Shown: positions 7,478 to 15,919 of the stretch, piece by piece
Position numbering within the stretch: position 1 is the stretch's first letter
How the letters are laid out: each line of letters opens with the position of its first letter
From: JAFDZO01 sp044226845
GTDB lineage: Bacteria > Bacteroidota > Ignavibacteria > Tepidaquicellales > Tepidaquicellaceae
Assembly: GCA_044226845.1 (NCBI GenBank)
Contig: JBGAGG010000006.1
Location: 124,001 to 188,000 of the forward strand
Length of the DNA stretch: 64,000 nucleotides
Direction of reading: 5' to 3'
Translations under genes and position numbers: made by a program
The notes under the pieces: generated by a model
Told to the model about the DNA's origin: nothing
The model's input: only the letters and a program-made list of their open reading frames with translations
The model's database searches: none

Positions 7478-8404
7478 TTGGCGCGACCGTTAAAAACAGG
7501 ACTGGAATATTTTTCGCATGATGTATCGCTTTCTTCCGATGATAAAGTTCAGTTCATCGAAGCAAAGCACGGCATCATCGGCTATGCAGTATTTTGTAAG
7601 CTTCTGGAGAAAATTTATAAGAACGGTTACTTTGTAAAATGGGAGCAGCGTGATGAGATTCTTTTTGCTAAAACAAATTCTGTAGATGTAAAGGCCGTAA
7701 AGGAAATAGTTTCTGACTGCATTAACGAGGGTTTATTCTCCGCAAAACTATATAAAGGGTATAATATACTTACTTCGCGCTCAATACAGCTCCGGTATAT
7801 TCTGGGTTCGCAAAAGAGAAAAAATATTTATTTGATAAATGATTTTCTCTGTGTATCTGAAACAGAAGCGTCATCGCATGTAAAAGTAACTTTAACCGGC
7901 ATTACCGGAGAGATAATTGAAGTAATCTCTCCGGAAAGTACACAAAGTAAAGTAAAGGAAAGTAAAGAAAAGAAAAGCAGTGTGTGTAAGCACACACACG
8001 ATTTTGAAAAATTTCACACAGATATCAAGCAGGATGAAGATTACAGCGAGCTAAAAAATTATGACCTGAAGTATTACTTCGACCGCGTTATAAACTTTTA
8101 TCCGGATAAACAATTCACAGACAGCGAACTGAAGGCAAAGATAATTTTTTTCATAGGCAACGATAAAAAGTCAGTAAAACATGAAGCCGTAAAAAATCCT
8201 TTGGCAAAAAAAGATTCTGTTACCGTAGCATACGAGCTTGTGAAAAATAATCTTGACTGGATAAAAAATCTTCCGGATAAAAATCCCGATGAAGTTGTTC
8301 CTGAGCTTATAAAAAAATGCCGCGACCCTGCACGTAACGATACACTGTTCGAAGCCTATGTGGAGAAGGCGCTGAGGTATTATTTATCTGCAATTAATAA
8401 TTAG
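7478..8404 (+). CDS. phage replication protein, DUF4373 (Lin1244/Lin1753-like) N-terminus
   Basis: 308 residues from a TTG start that directly follows heptamer repeats. The N-terminus (ARPLKTGLEYFSHDVSLSSD..GIIGYAVFCKLLEKIY) matches the DUF4373 domain found at the start of DnaD-like/primosomal proteins of phages and mobile elements. The middle is a low-complexity linker (KESKEKKSSVCKHTHD). The C-terminal 120 residues are helical with KNPLAKKDSVTVAYELVKNNLDWI. It likely acts in phage or element DNA replication initiation. The nearby recombination nuclease supports a phage replication/recombination module. Confidence 0.72.
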   Translation: MARPLKTGLEYFSHDVSLSSDDKVQFIEAKHGIIGYAVFCKLLEKIYKNGYFVKWEQRDEILFAKTNSVDVKAVKEIVSDCINEGLFSAKLYKGYNILTSRSIQLRYILGSQKRKNIYLINDFLCVSETEASSHVKVTLTGITGEIIEVISPESTQSKVKESKEKKSSVCKHTHDFEKFHTDIKQDEDYSELKNYDLKYYFDRVINFYPDKQFTDSELKAKIIFFIGNDKKSVKHEAVKNPLAKKDSVTVAYELVKNNLDWIKNLPDKNPDEVVPELIKKCRDPARNDTLFEAYVEKALRYYLSAINN

Positions 8405-8524
8405 TAATTAACAATTAACAGAAGGATTCTGTGCCGGTATACAAGTTAATTACAAATTGAATTGTCAGATATGAAATCCCGATTTAAGAAAGCAGTTAAC
8501 ATTTTGTTAATTGCAAATGGTTAA

Positions 8525-8725
8525 ATGTTAAGTGAAATGAAGTGTCCTATCTGCCGAGCAGACGAAAAGTTTGTTAAGACTTTTGAAACGGTACAGCATC
8601 GCAATATGACTGAACGCAGAAAACTTTGTCTGAAATGTTTTAGCGCATGGAAAACTATTGAACAGATTTTTGAAAGGTCCGAAGAAGAATTGGAGTACGG
8701 GAAAATGAAAATTGATGAATTTTGA
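8525..8725 (+). CDS. small zinc-ribbon protein
   Basis: 66 residues with a CPIC..CLKC four-cysteine zinc ribbon (residues 7-38) and a basic stretch (RNMTERRKLCL) between the pairs, reminiscent of NrdR or Ogr-type ribbons that bind DNA. An internal ATG at 8537 could also serve as the start. Located in the phage-derived module; a transcriptional activator or DNA-binding accessory role is inferred. Confidence 0.65.
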   Translation: MLSEMKCPICRADEKFVKTFETVQHRNMTERRKLCLKCFSAWKTIEQIFERSEEELEYGKMKIDEF

Positions 8726-8848
8726 CAGAGGAATTTTATACAGGTCGTAGTGTTGTAAATTATACAGTCCGGAACAATAAACAGCCGGAGAAATACATGA
8801 ACAAAAATTATGCTGCTAATCAAAAACATTTACGGAGAACCCTTTAAC

Positions 8849-8986
8849 ATGGTACGGATAAATAGTTCATCCAACACGGAAAATTCTATCGGTAAGAAAA
8901 AACCCTTAGCGCTTTACATAGCAATTTTCATAGGTATATTTATTCTGCTCAATATTTTTGCAGTAAGTCTGCTTTTCTTCAGATAG
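8849..8986 (+). CDS. 45-residue single-pass membrane protein
   Basis: ATG to TAG frame: a polar N-terminus with KKKP followed by one transmembrane helix (LALYIAIFIGIFILLNIFAV) and a short FFR end. GGAG lies 11 bases upstream. The positive-inside arrangement predicts N-in. It sits in the gap between the zinc-ribbon gene and 9082-9300 on the same strand. Confidence 0.5.
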   Translation: MVRINSSSNTENSIGKKKPLALYIAIFIGIFILLNIFAVSLLFFR

Positions 8987-9081
8987 AAATATTACATGTT
9001 TGTTATTATTTATAAGTCTTAAATCTTAATTTGAAATATGTTATTTTTAAGTAAAGATAAAAAAGCTAAGGGGGCAAACAA

Positions 9082-9300
9082 GTGAAACTTATTCTTTATT
9101 ACGTAAACGGAAATCCCATACACTATGAGTACTCCAATGTAGTGCCTTCCGTTACACAAAATATAGATGTAAACGATATACCGCACATTGTAAAACACGC
9201 TTATCATTATATGAATGCTCTTCCGGGTAAGAGGCATGTAGATGACAGCGGACTTAAAGTCCCTGATGAGATATTTATGGTAGTACTTGAAAGAAAATAA
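9082..9300 (+). CDS. small hypothetical protein
   Basis: 72 residues (MKLILYYVNGNPIHYEYSN..FMVVLERK), a compact mixed alpha/beta sequence with no signal or membrane segment. It is closed by a strong bidirectional terminator, ending the plus-strand phage-like module that began near 5.7 kb. Family not recognised. Confidence 0.55.
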   Translation: MKLILYYVNGNPIHYEYSNVVPSVTQNIDVNDIPHIVKHAYHYMNALPGKRHVDDSGLKVPDEIFMVVLERK

Positions 9301-9314
9301 AATATTAAATAAAC

Positions 9315-9344
9315 AAAAAAGCCGGGAACATGACCGGCTTTTTT
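9315..9344. terminator. bidirectional rho-independent terminator
   Basis: AAAAAAGCCGG (9315-9325), 8-nt loop, CCGGCTTTTTT (9334-9344). The stem has U-runs on both strands and separates two convergent genes. Confidence 0.9.
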
Positions 9345-9381
9345 ATTATCGCTGTGTAAAAATTCTTTTGTTAATTATCCT

Positions 9382-9819
9382 CTAAAAACTTCCTCTATCC
9401 ATCACAGTATTGCTTCCGAACAATACTACATTATCATCCGGCTCCTGATAGTCTTCAGACGAAGCATTCTCAGTTTCTATCTCAAGTGTAATTATTCCTC
9501 TTGCAATCTTGGTTAAAAAATCTATTGCTGCATTGTATTTATCTTTTACCCACTGGGGAATTTCTGAATACTGTATTCTGTCATGCAAATAAAAAATTGC
9601 CAGATCGTAAGAGCATTGTCTTATTGCAGGCGGATATTTGTCAGTAACTACATTTGAAATAATCGGAACGTTTGCGACTACATTCTTGAGATAACTGTTT
9701 ATCATAGAGTCGGCACTTTGAATTGCAATATCGAGATTATCATCCGAGCCTCCGGTAAGCTTATTCAGTTCTTCCGAATTTATTTTAGCAAGGAAGTATG
9801 ATTTATTTGTGTAAGCCAT
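9382..9819 (-). CDS. Mu gp36-like (DUF1320) phage head/tail-joining protein
   Basis: 145 residues. The pattern of an N-terminal YFLAKINSEELNKLTGG, then IAIQSADSMINSYLK, YPPAIRQCSYDLAIFYLHDR and a conserved C-terminal helix (DKYNAAIDFLTKIARG) followed by an acidic tail matches DUF1320, the Mu gp36-type virion protein near the head-tail junction. It follows the portal remnant on the same strand, as expected for Mu-like morphogenesis genes. Neighbouring head genes (protease, capsid) are missing, so it is probably an orphan prophage remnant. Confidence 0.7.
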   Translation of the reverse strand: MAYTNKSYFLAKINSEELNKLTGGSDDNLDIAIQSADSMINSYLKNVVANVPIISNVVTDKYPPAIRQCSYDLAIFYLHDRIQYSEIPQWVKDKYNAAIDFLTKIARGIITLEIETENASSEDYQEPDDNVVLFGSNTVMDRGSF

Positions 9820-9882
9820 TTTATTTTGAGTTAAAAAGTTTGTAAGGTTTATAAAGTTTGCAAAGTATTTGGACTTTTTACT

Positions 9883-10788
9883 TTATAAACTAAAATTAAA
9901 TTTTGGATATTCTTTTACATCTGCAAAATTCAGATCAATAACTTTTTTTATAAGTCTGTTCATCGTTCCTTCTATCAAGTTCAAATCTCCCTGAATGATA
10001 TCGTGCCTTACAGCATTGTGCACCTGCGCAGCTGCGTAAGAGCCTTTGTTTTCCAGAGATGTTGTCAGGTTTTGCCCAATCACACGGATAGTGATTTCGT
10101 TATTCCAGAAATCGATGTTGCTGTTGAATATTGCCGAGCCATCTCCCTTGTTTTCATCTCCTCTGAAAATTATATCAGCCTCACCGGGAACAACAGCCGA
10201 TGCATTATTCTTTAAATTTTGTATAGCGAGTATGAGCGAATTTTTATCATGCTGGTTCAGCGCAGAGTATTTCCCTATAACTGTCGGGCTTGCAAATTTT
10301 TCAATGAATATCTGCCAGTCTTTTACTGAATAAGATTTAAAGAAGTATGCAAGTATCAGTGAGTCGATACATCCGTTTAAAAATCCGTTAGGGTTATCAC
10401 CATCGAATGAATGTACTTCAAGCAGCTTGTCTTCATTGATTTCGAGTAGGGGAAGAGAGTGAATATCAACTCTGTCGTTAATTCCTGTTGCAGCTAAGCG
10501 CAGATTTATGGCAGATGTTTTTAATGCATCAAGAACAGAATATTCTTCAGCGATATCATCATAGACAATGAGATGATTCTGAATCCTTCTGATATCTTTC
10601 GGATAAATTTTATCTCCGCACAGCTTATAATTTATTTCAAAGACACTCAGCCCTTGTATAGAGCTCTCCACAATATCTGTGAAGAAATTCTCAAGGTTTG
10701 TGAAATCTGAAATAAATTTTTCGGTGAAATCTTTTAACAATACATCGCTGCATTCAACAGAATAAGATTTCCCAAGAAAAAGAAAATT
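9883..10788 (-). pseudogene. 5'-truncated Mu gp29-like (DUF935) portal protein
   Basis: The frame resembles the middle and C-terminal parts of DUF935 portal proteins: SSIQGLSVFEINYKL, the FASPTVIGKYSAL motif, and AIQNLKNNASAVVPGEADI. The family is usually 400-500 residues. A TTG at 10740 would give 285 residues, but the portal-like sequence continues upstream (FLGKSYSVECSDVLLKDF) to an in-frame stop at 10789-10791, with no start codon. The true N-terminal third is therefore gone. The next gene, a hydrolase, begins where the missing part should be, so a deletion or insertion removed it. Unlikely to be functional as a portal. Confidence 0.72.
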
Positions 10789-10821
10789 TTATGCAGTGGT
10801 ATGCGCAGAATAATGATTAAC

Positions 10822-11802
10822 CTAGTTCTTCAAAAATTCCTGCACTGCTTTTTTAAATTCAGGAAGAACCTGTACGTGCGGTATATGTCCTACTCCTTCA
10901 AACTCTACTAATTTTGAGTTTGGAATTTCTCCGGAAATCTTTTTCCCGAGCAGAGGATACTGGCCGTACTTTATTTTCATTTCCTGCGGCAGCTTATCTT
11001 TACCTATTATAGTTCTGTCTTCCTGGCCGATGATAAGCAAAGCCGGTGCTTTTATATTTTTGAATTCATATACAACGGGCTGTTCGTATATCATCTGTGT
11101 TGTAAGCGCATTTGCCAGAGCGATTTCAGAATAATTCGTTTTATATAATTGCTCTGCCTGGGCTTTTACATATTGTTCATACTCCGGTTTCCATGAAGGA
11201 TAGTAAGTCATCTGATATTTTTTCATGCTCTCATAAGTTGCAGCTTGTTCTTTTTGTAAAAGTTCGGGAAGAGTTAAGTAGGGAACAAAGGTACGGTAGT
11301 CTTCAAGCCCTATTGGATTTTCAAAAATAATTTTTTCAACAGTTTCAGGGTACATTATTGCAAAGCGTGCTGCCAGCATTCCACCCATTGAGTGGCCGAT
11401 GACATTTATTTTATTTATACCGAGATGGTCAAGAAGTTTGCCGGTGTTCTCTGCAAGAAGATGAAAGCTGTAATGAATATTCGGCGCGGAAGATCTTCCC
11501 CAGCCTATCTGGTCAGGCACAATAACTCTGTAGCCGTCTTCGACAAGAAACTGTATTACATCTTTCCAGTAATAACCGTTAAAATTTTTTCCATGAAAAA
11601 GAATTACATTCTTTCCGTTATAGTTTGCCGGTTCAACGTCCATATACGCCATCTGAAGAGACTGGTTCTCTATTTCAAGCGGAAAATATTTTACTTCGTA
11701 CGGGTACCCGACTTTATTAGGGTCGGTTTGAGATTTTGTTTCTGATATTATAAAAAGAGTCAGGGCAAGGATTGTGAGAAGGAATGGAAATCGTATTTTC
11801 AT
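10822..11802 (-). CDS. secreted or periplasmic alpha/beta-fold hydrolase
   Basis: 326 residues from the ATG at 11802, giving a signal peptide (MKIRFPFLLTILALTLFIIS). Features of the fold: oxyanion region LFHGKNFNGYYW, nucleophile elbow GHSMGG, acid in IGQEDRTI, and catalytic His in GVGHIPH. The YRVIVPDQIGWGRSS segment is typical of esterases and epoxide-hydrolase-like members. Substrate cannot be read from sequence. It interrupts the phage remnants and is probably a host gene. Confidence 0.85.
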   Translation of the reverse strand: MKIRFPFLLTILALTLFIISETKSQTDPNKVGYPYEVKYFPLEIENQSLQMAYMDVEPANYNGKNVILFHGKNFNGYYWKDVIQFLVEDGYRVIVPDQIGWGRSSAPNIHYSFHLLAENTGKLLDHLGINKINVIGHSMGGMLAARFAIMYPETVEKIIFENPIGLEDYRTFVPYLTLPELLQKEQAATYESMKKYQMTYYPSWKPEYEQYVKAQAEQLYKTNYSEIALANALTTQMIYEQPVVYEFKNIKAPALLIIGQEDRTIIGKDKLPQEMKIKYGQYPLLGKKISGEIPNSKLVEFEGVGHIPHVQVLPEFKKAVQEFLKN

Positions 11803-11870
11803 ATAAAGAGTTAATTTGATGTCCATCATTTTAACTCTTTTTGTTTATAAAAAGTTTATGAAATTTAATT

Positions 11871-12158
11871 TTAATCGATTGGCCGCTTTCGTTTAGGTCT
11901 GGTGAAAATATATTTTATTGTTTCTCTAATTTGTTTTCTTTGCTGTTTTTTGTATTCCCAGCGCTCCATAAAAGTCTGATACCAAATTCCATTTCTCCAT
12001 GTACTTACAAGAAGAATTGGAATAAATATGATTGCGCAAGCAGTTAAAAAAAATATTTTTAGTTCTTTGTCATTTACCATTGAAACGCCAACGAAGAAGG
12101 CAGTTACTACTGCCCATAGAGATTTATTATATGATTTTTTTGTATTGTTTGCTGTCAC
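11871..12158 (-). CDS. small membrane protein
   Basis: 95 residues with two hydrophobic segments (about residues 13-25 and 33-52, KIFFLTACAIIFIPILLV) and a very basic C-terminal tail (YIFTRPKRKRPID), predicting a hairpin in the inner membrane with a cytoplasmic basic tail. It lies between the hydrolase and the tape-measure fragment. Family not recognised. Confidence 0.5.
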   Translation of the reverse strand: MTANNTKKSYNKSLWAVVTAFFVGVSMVNDKELKIFFLTACAIIFIPILLVSTWRNGIWYQTFMERWEYKKQQRKQIRETIKYIFTRPKRKRPID

Positions 12159-12220
12159 TTTGCTATTTATCGGTAAAAATAAAATAATAATTTTTTAAAG
12201 CATATATAAGTGTAACAAAT

Positions 12221-12347
12221 AGCGCAACACAGGTCCCGGACCGTTAGAAGTCTTCGTAGGTGTTACCGGCGAGGCGCAAAAAATAGGCGGAGCATTAACC
12301 ACTATTATGCAAACGCTCAACATAGGCGCAGATACTTTTGTCGGCGG
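12221..12347 (+). pseudogene. tape-measure gene fragment, duplicate of 14032-14158
   Basis: These 127 bp align without gaps to 14032-14158 of the tape-measure-like gene with 11 differences by eye. All but one are synonymous (NTGPGPLEVF..GADTFVGG). The frame has a stop directly before the homology and runs into unrelated codons after FVGG, so it is a remnant. Confidence 0.85.
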
Positions 12348-12372
12348 AATATTTATTTTGAATATTGTCTAA

Positions 12373-12523
12373 TTATTTCTTTTTTCTTTTTTTAGATAAA
12401 AAATATAAATCATTTACGCCTATGTGCTCAAAATACTTGTCATAAGTTTTAAATTTTTTTCGCACAATAAAATGCTGAATGACTAGAAAAATTAGACAAA
12501 TTAACCAAATAAAATATATGTCA
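12373..12523 (-). CDS. small membrane protein, degenerate copy of its neighbour
   Basis: The frame encodes a hydrophobic segment (DIYFIWLICLIFLVIQHFIV) followed by RKKFKTYDKYFEHIG and a lysine-rich end. It is clearly homologous to 12521-12679 (identical RKKFKTYDKY). There is no ATG, GTG or TTG in frame; an ATT overlapping the upstream stop is the only nearby possibility. It may be a decayed duplicate or be translated by re-initiation. Confidence 0.4.
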
Positions 12524-12679
12524 ATTTTTTTTAAATTTATCTTTTTTTGAAAATCCTAAAAGCGAATTATAGCCCATGTATTCAAGATATTTATCATAAG
12601 TTTTAAATTTTTTGCGCACTATGATATGCTGAACTATTAAAGAAGCAATACCTATTAAACAAATAATGTAGAAAGACAT
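12521..12679 (-). CDS. 52-residue single-pass membrane protein
   Basis: ATG to TGA frame with an N-terminal transmembrane helix (MSFYIICLIGIASLIVQHII), then VRKKFKTYDKYLEYMGYNS and a lysine-rich tail. It is a tandem duplicate of 12373-12523 and shares the helix plus K-KF-x-(Y/F)-(D/E)-K architecture with 12706-12921. All three lie on the strand opposite to the tape-measure-like gene, between that gene and its duplicated fragment. Confidence 0.55.
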   Translation of the reverse strand: MSFYIICLIGIASLIVQHIIVRKKFKTYDKYLEYMGYNSLLGFSKKDKFKKN

Positions 12680-12705
12680 AATTTTTTATTTAAAATTATC
12701 TTTTT

Positions 12706-12921
12706 TTAAAAATCATATTTGGAACTTACTTTTTCATTTTCAATATCTGTGGAATTCCTAGTTTGCCACCTAAAAAAACCTGCGAACTTTTTATATGCTC
12801 GTTGTGGAAGATCCTGGCCGGTTTCATGCTCAAATTTTTCGAAACTACCAAATTTCTTTATTCCATATTTAATTACTAAAATGAGAACTATACAAAATAA
12901 TATAACACCTAAATATGCCAT
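12706..12921 (-). CDS. 71-residue single-pass membrane protein
   Basis: MAYLGVILFCIVLILVIKYG forms one membrane helix; it is followed by IKKFGSFEKFEHETGQDLPQ and a soluble tail. The juxtamembrane block resembles RKKFKTYDKYLEYMG in the two downstream small genes, so the three look like a diverged tandem family. Function unknown; small tandem membrane proteins in phage regions are sometimes holins, immunity or exclusion proteins, which is inference only. Confidence 0.55.
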   Translation of the reverse strand: MAYLGVILFCIVLILVIKYGIKKFGSFEKFEHETGQDLPQRAYKKFAGFFRWQTRNSTDIENEKVSSKYDF

Positions 12922-13028
12922 TTTTCAAAAAATAAATTTACTCTGTATCAATAATATCAGAAAGTATTTTAAAAAGCAATATTAATATTTGCCATAAATA
13001 TTAATGGAAATTTTATTCAATTTTAACT

Positions 13029-14552
13029 ATGAATAACATAAACAATTTAACCCTGCAGAATTTTCTATCCGGAATAGAAAAAGCAAATGCGGGAATAGAA
13101 AACTTAAGCAAGTCTGTAAAAGTTTTTCAGGATTTATTAGATGACGGAAAAGACTCAGCCAAAAGCGCAACTCAAAGATTAAATGAAAAAATTGCAAGAG
13201 TTGATTTAGATGCGCCAAATACCCCTACAATCCTTCACGGAACTAAAAATGAACCAGCTGAAAAAATCAGGTTGGATTTTAGTGGGGAATTTGGAGATGA
13301 AAAGTGGCTAATAGCAAGTTTATTACAGCTTCACATTGTAATTTCTTCTGCTATGACAGCTTTAAAAATGTTTGACTACAGCAAGGGGAGTTATGATTCG
13401 GAAAAAGTATTAGAAGTAAACGATCCACACGATATTTTAAATTCTGAACCAATGTTAGGATTTGTAAGAGATATCCTGAACTTTTTTTCCGGTCCATTTT
13501 TAATTTCTATCGAATATGCTATTCGCAAGGGTTTACAACAACAGGAAGAACGAACCAGGGTTTCGCACTTTGATAAAAATAATAACACCATAACAATCGA
13601 TCACAATCCCGAACCTGAAAACGGTTATACATGGCCACACCAAATTAATGATAATAATACAAAAGATACCCGCTCATTTGATGAATTAGTTGCTGCCAAA
13701 CTTGGGGCAATCATTGTCCCGGAAGGTGTTAGTTTTGAGAATGTTGTCCTTGGGGAGTTAAGGAAAAATTTAAAGATAGATGTAGATGAAACAAAGCTAA
13801 CAGGTACACAGCTAAGAGAATTACTTATAAGCATATTAAAACTCAAGCCGGATAAAAAATTAGATTATGAAACTGATGATAATAGTTCAAATTTTGATAA
13901 GAAATATAATATTGGTTCCGGAGCAGGAGAGCAGAATAAAAATTATGCTCAAACTGCTTACAGATCAGTTGTAAAAGGTAGAGATGCACAAATAGGAGCG
14001 GAACATTCTTTGGAAAGAGCCGGCGGCGCAAAGCGCAACACAGGCCCCGGACCTTTAGAAGTCTTTGAAGGAGTCACCGGCGAGGCGCAAAAAATAGGCG
14101 GAGCATTAACTACTATAATGCAAACGCTTAACATCGGCGCAGATACTTTTGTCGGTGGTTTAATCAACGGATTCAACAGCGCGCTGACTATTATTCAATC
14201 TATGATAGCCGTAATGCAGGCAGTGAATACAATCAAAATGTTTCTTCCTTTTGCAACAGGGGGAAGCGTTCCCGGCATCGGAGATACAGATTCAGTTCCG
14301 GCTGTTCTTACTCCCGGTGAGTATGTTATAAAAAAATCGGTTGTGAATAAGTTCGGCACAGGATTCTTTGAGTGGATAAACGGCGGCGGACTTACAAACT
14401 CGCTTGCAGGGCATTATGCAGGCGGCGGACTTGTAGCCGCAGGATCAGCTCAAACGGTTGCAGTTAGCATCCCCGATGTAAAAATAAAGGGAAGCGATTT
14501 ATATCTTAGCTGGAGAAGGGAAAATAATATTCACGGAAGGAGGTCGATCTAA
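13029..14552 (+). CDS. phage tail tape-measure-like protein with unusual N-terminal module
   Basis: 507 residues. The C-terminal third has the hallmarks of tape-measure proteins: a hydrophobic helical stretch (ALTIIQSMIAVMQAVNTIKM) followed by GGSVPGIGDTDSVPAVLTPG and GEYVIKKSVVNKFG, the usual end of these proteins. Residues 1-335 are different: a coiled N-terminus then a mixed domain (YTWPHQINDNNTKDT, LGAIIVPEGVSFENVV) that I do not recognise. The junction near residue 335 coincides exactly with the start of the fragment at 12221, which suggests module replacement. At 507 residues it is short for a long-tailed phage. One base separates it from the next gene. Confidence 0.62.
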   Translation: MNNINNLTLQNFLSGIEKANAGIENLSKSVKVFQDLLDDGKDSAKSATQRLNEKIARVDLDAPNTPTILHGTKNEPAEKIRLDFSGEFGDEKWLIASLLQLHIVISSAMTALKMFDYSKGSYDSEKVLEVNDPHDILNSEPMLGFVRDILNFFSGPFLISIEYAIRKGLQQQEERTRVSHFDKNNNTITIDHNPEPENGYTWPHQINDNNTKDTRSFDELVAAKLGAIIVPEGVSFENVVLGELRKNLKIDVDETKLTGTQLRELLISILKLKPDKKLDYETDDNSSNFDKKYNIGSGAGEQNKNYAQTAYRSVVKGRDAQIGAEHSLERAGGAKRNTGPGPLEVFEGVTGEAQKIGGALTTIMQTLNIGADTFVGGLINGFNSALTIIQSMIAVMQAVNTIKMFLPFATGGSVPGIGDTDSVPAVLTPGEYVIKKSVVNKFGTGFFEWINGGGLTNSLAGHYAGGGLVAAGSAQTVAVSIPDVKIKGSDLYLSWRRENNIHGRRSI

Positions 14553-14553
14553 T

Positions 14554-15906
14554 ATGCCCGTATTTGAAAAAAATTATAAGATTGCAGCGGGAGAGCTGAA
14601 GATTAAAATTACTTACTGGAGCACGGCAAACGGAGTTCTGGATTTTGGAATAATAAATATCGGAGAGCTGGAGTACGGCTATGAAGATGAAGACCAGCTT
14701 ACATTTTTCCCTAATGTTTTCCGGATGGAGTTCACAGATTTTGACAGGAAGAACTACGCCATATTAAAATACTCACTTGAAAACTATCCCGAGCAAAAAC
14801 ATGAAGACACGGGAAGAGTAGAAGTTTTTTTAAACGGAAGCATCTATCCCATTTATGACGGCTATATCGACCAGGAAACTCTTACATACGATGAAGAGAA
14901 AAGAATTACATCATTTGAAGCAGTAGATTTTATTCTGGAGCTTAAAAATATTACAACGTTTGATATTAATAAGGCAATGGGATATATTTATGATCCTACA
15001 GCTTGGCCTCCGCAGCCTAAACATCTTGTAGATTTACCTACGGTGCTTTTGCATATATATAGAAAGATTTACCCTGATTTACGATTAACTTTTACTAATA
15101 GTATTACAGTATTTAACAAGCCGGAGTTCAACGGATTTTACTGGGACCATAACTGGAAGTTTTACGCTTATGATATTTCATTGAATGAAAAAATTGCTAC
15201 GTGGAACAATTCCCAGGTCATACCCATATTTGCATTTTATCAATACTTCTGGGATGAAAAATATGAAATGGAAACGCTGGCTGAACTGATAAGGCAGCTA
15301 AGCAAAGAGTTCGGCGCATTAATAGGCAGCACTGCAAAAAATAAAGTATTCTTTACAAAAAAGTATGGAAAATTTACGGGTGTAACAAATGCTCTGGATA
15401 AGAATATAATTTCCGGAAGCCTGAATAAAACACTGCATCTGAAAAAAGTGCAGTCAGTAAAAAATAATAACGATGGAGGAGTTGTAAAGAAGGGCACTTT
15501 TCAGGAAAATCCTGACAGAGCAGGATTACCAAAAAATAAATACAACAATCTTGAGATGAAAAGCTACCTGTGGACAAACTCAATTAGTTCATCTAATGTA
15601 GAGCTTTATACAACCGGCTCTACCCAATATAAAGTCGGCGAAGGAATTGTTGACCCGGATCTGAATACAGGCACAACAGAAACCAAGTGGAAGATACAAG
15701 ACCTTATAACAGAATATACATATATCAGCAGAAAAAGAAGCAGAGATAAATTTGAAATGGAATTGAATGGAATTGATTACGATCTTTTCAAAGTATATCC
15801 GCTGAATATTGCAACAGGCGGAACAAGAAATGTACGCCCTATGGTAATCAAAAAAAATCTTTTAACGAACACAACTTCAATGACTGCGCTTGAAGTAGGT
15901 TTATAA
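14554..15906 (+). CDS. putative phage tail/baseplate protein
   Basis: 450 residues, no signal peptide, beta-rich. The early sequence (MEFTDFDRKNYAILKYSL..GRVEVFLNGSIYPIYDGYID) and late ITEYTYISRKRSRDKFEMEL..DYDLFKVYPLNIATGG resemble tail hub or central baseplate proteins that define coordinate frames for tail assembly. It starts 1 nt after the tape-measure-like gene and is followed 13 nt later by another virion-type gene, a typical tail operon order. Family assignment is by context and general style. Confidence 0.5.
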   Translation: MPVFEKNYKIAAGELKIKITYWSTANGVLDFGIINIGELEYGYEDEDQLTFFPNVFRMEFTDFDRKNYAILKYSLENYPEQKHEDTGRVEVFLNGSIYPIYDGYIDQETLTYDEEKRITSFEAVDFILELKNITTFDINKAMGYIYDPTAWPPQPKHLVDLPTVLLHIYRKIYPDLRLTFTNSITVFNKPEFNGFYWDHNWKFYAYDISLNEKIATWNNSQVIPIFAFYQYFWDEKYEMETLAELIRQLSKEFGALIGSTAKNKVFFTKKYGKFTGVTNALDKNIISGSLNKTLHLKKVQSVKNNNDGGVVKKGTFQENPDRAGLPKNKYNNLEMKSYLWTNSISSSNVELYTTGSTQYKVGEGIVDPDLNTGTTETKWKIQDLITEYTYISRKRSRDKFEMELNGIDYDLFKVYPLNIATGGTRNVRPMVIKKNLLTNTTSMTALEVGL

Positions 15907-15919
15907 AAATAAAAATCTT

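Noticed and set aside
9019..9237. 72-codon minus-strand frame
   Set aside because: It is the shadow of the plus-strand gene 9082-9300, which ends at a matching terminator.
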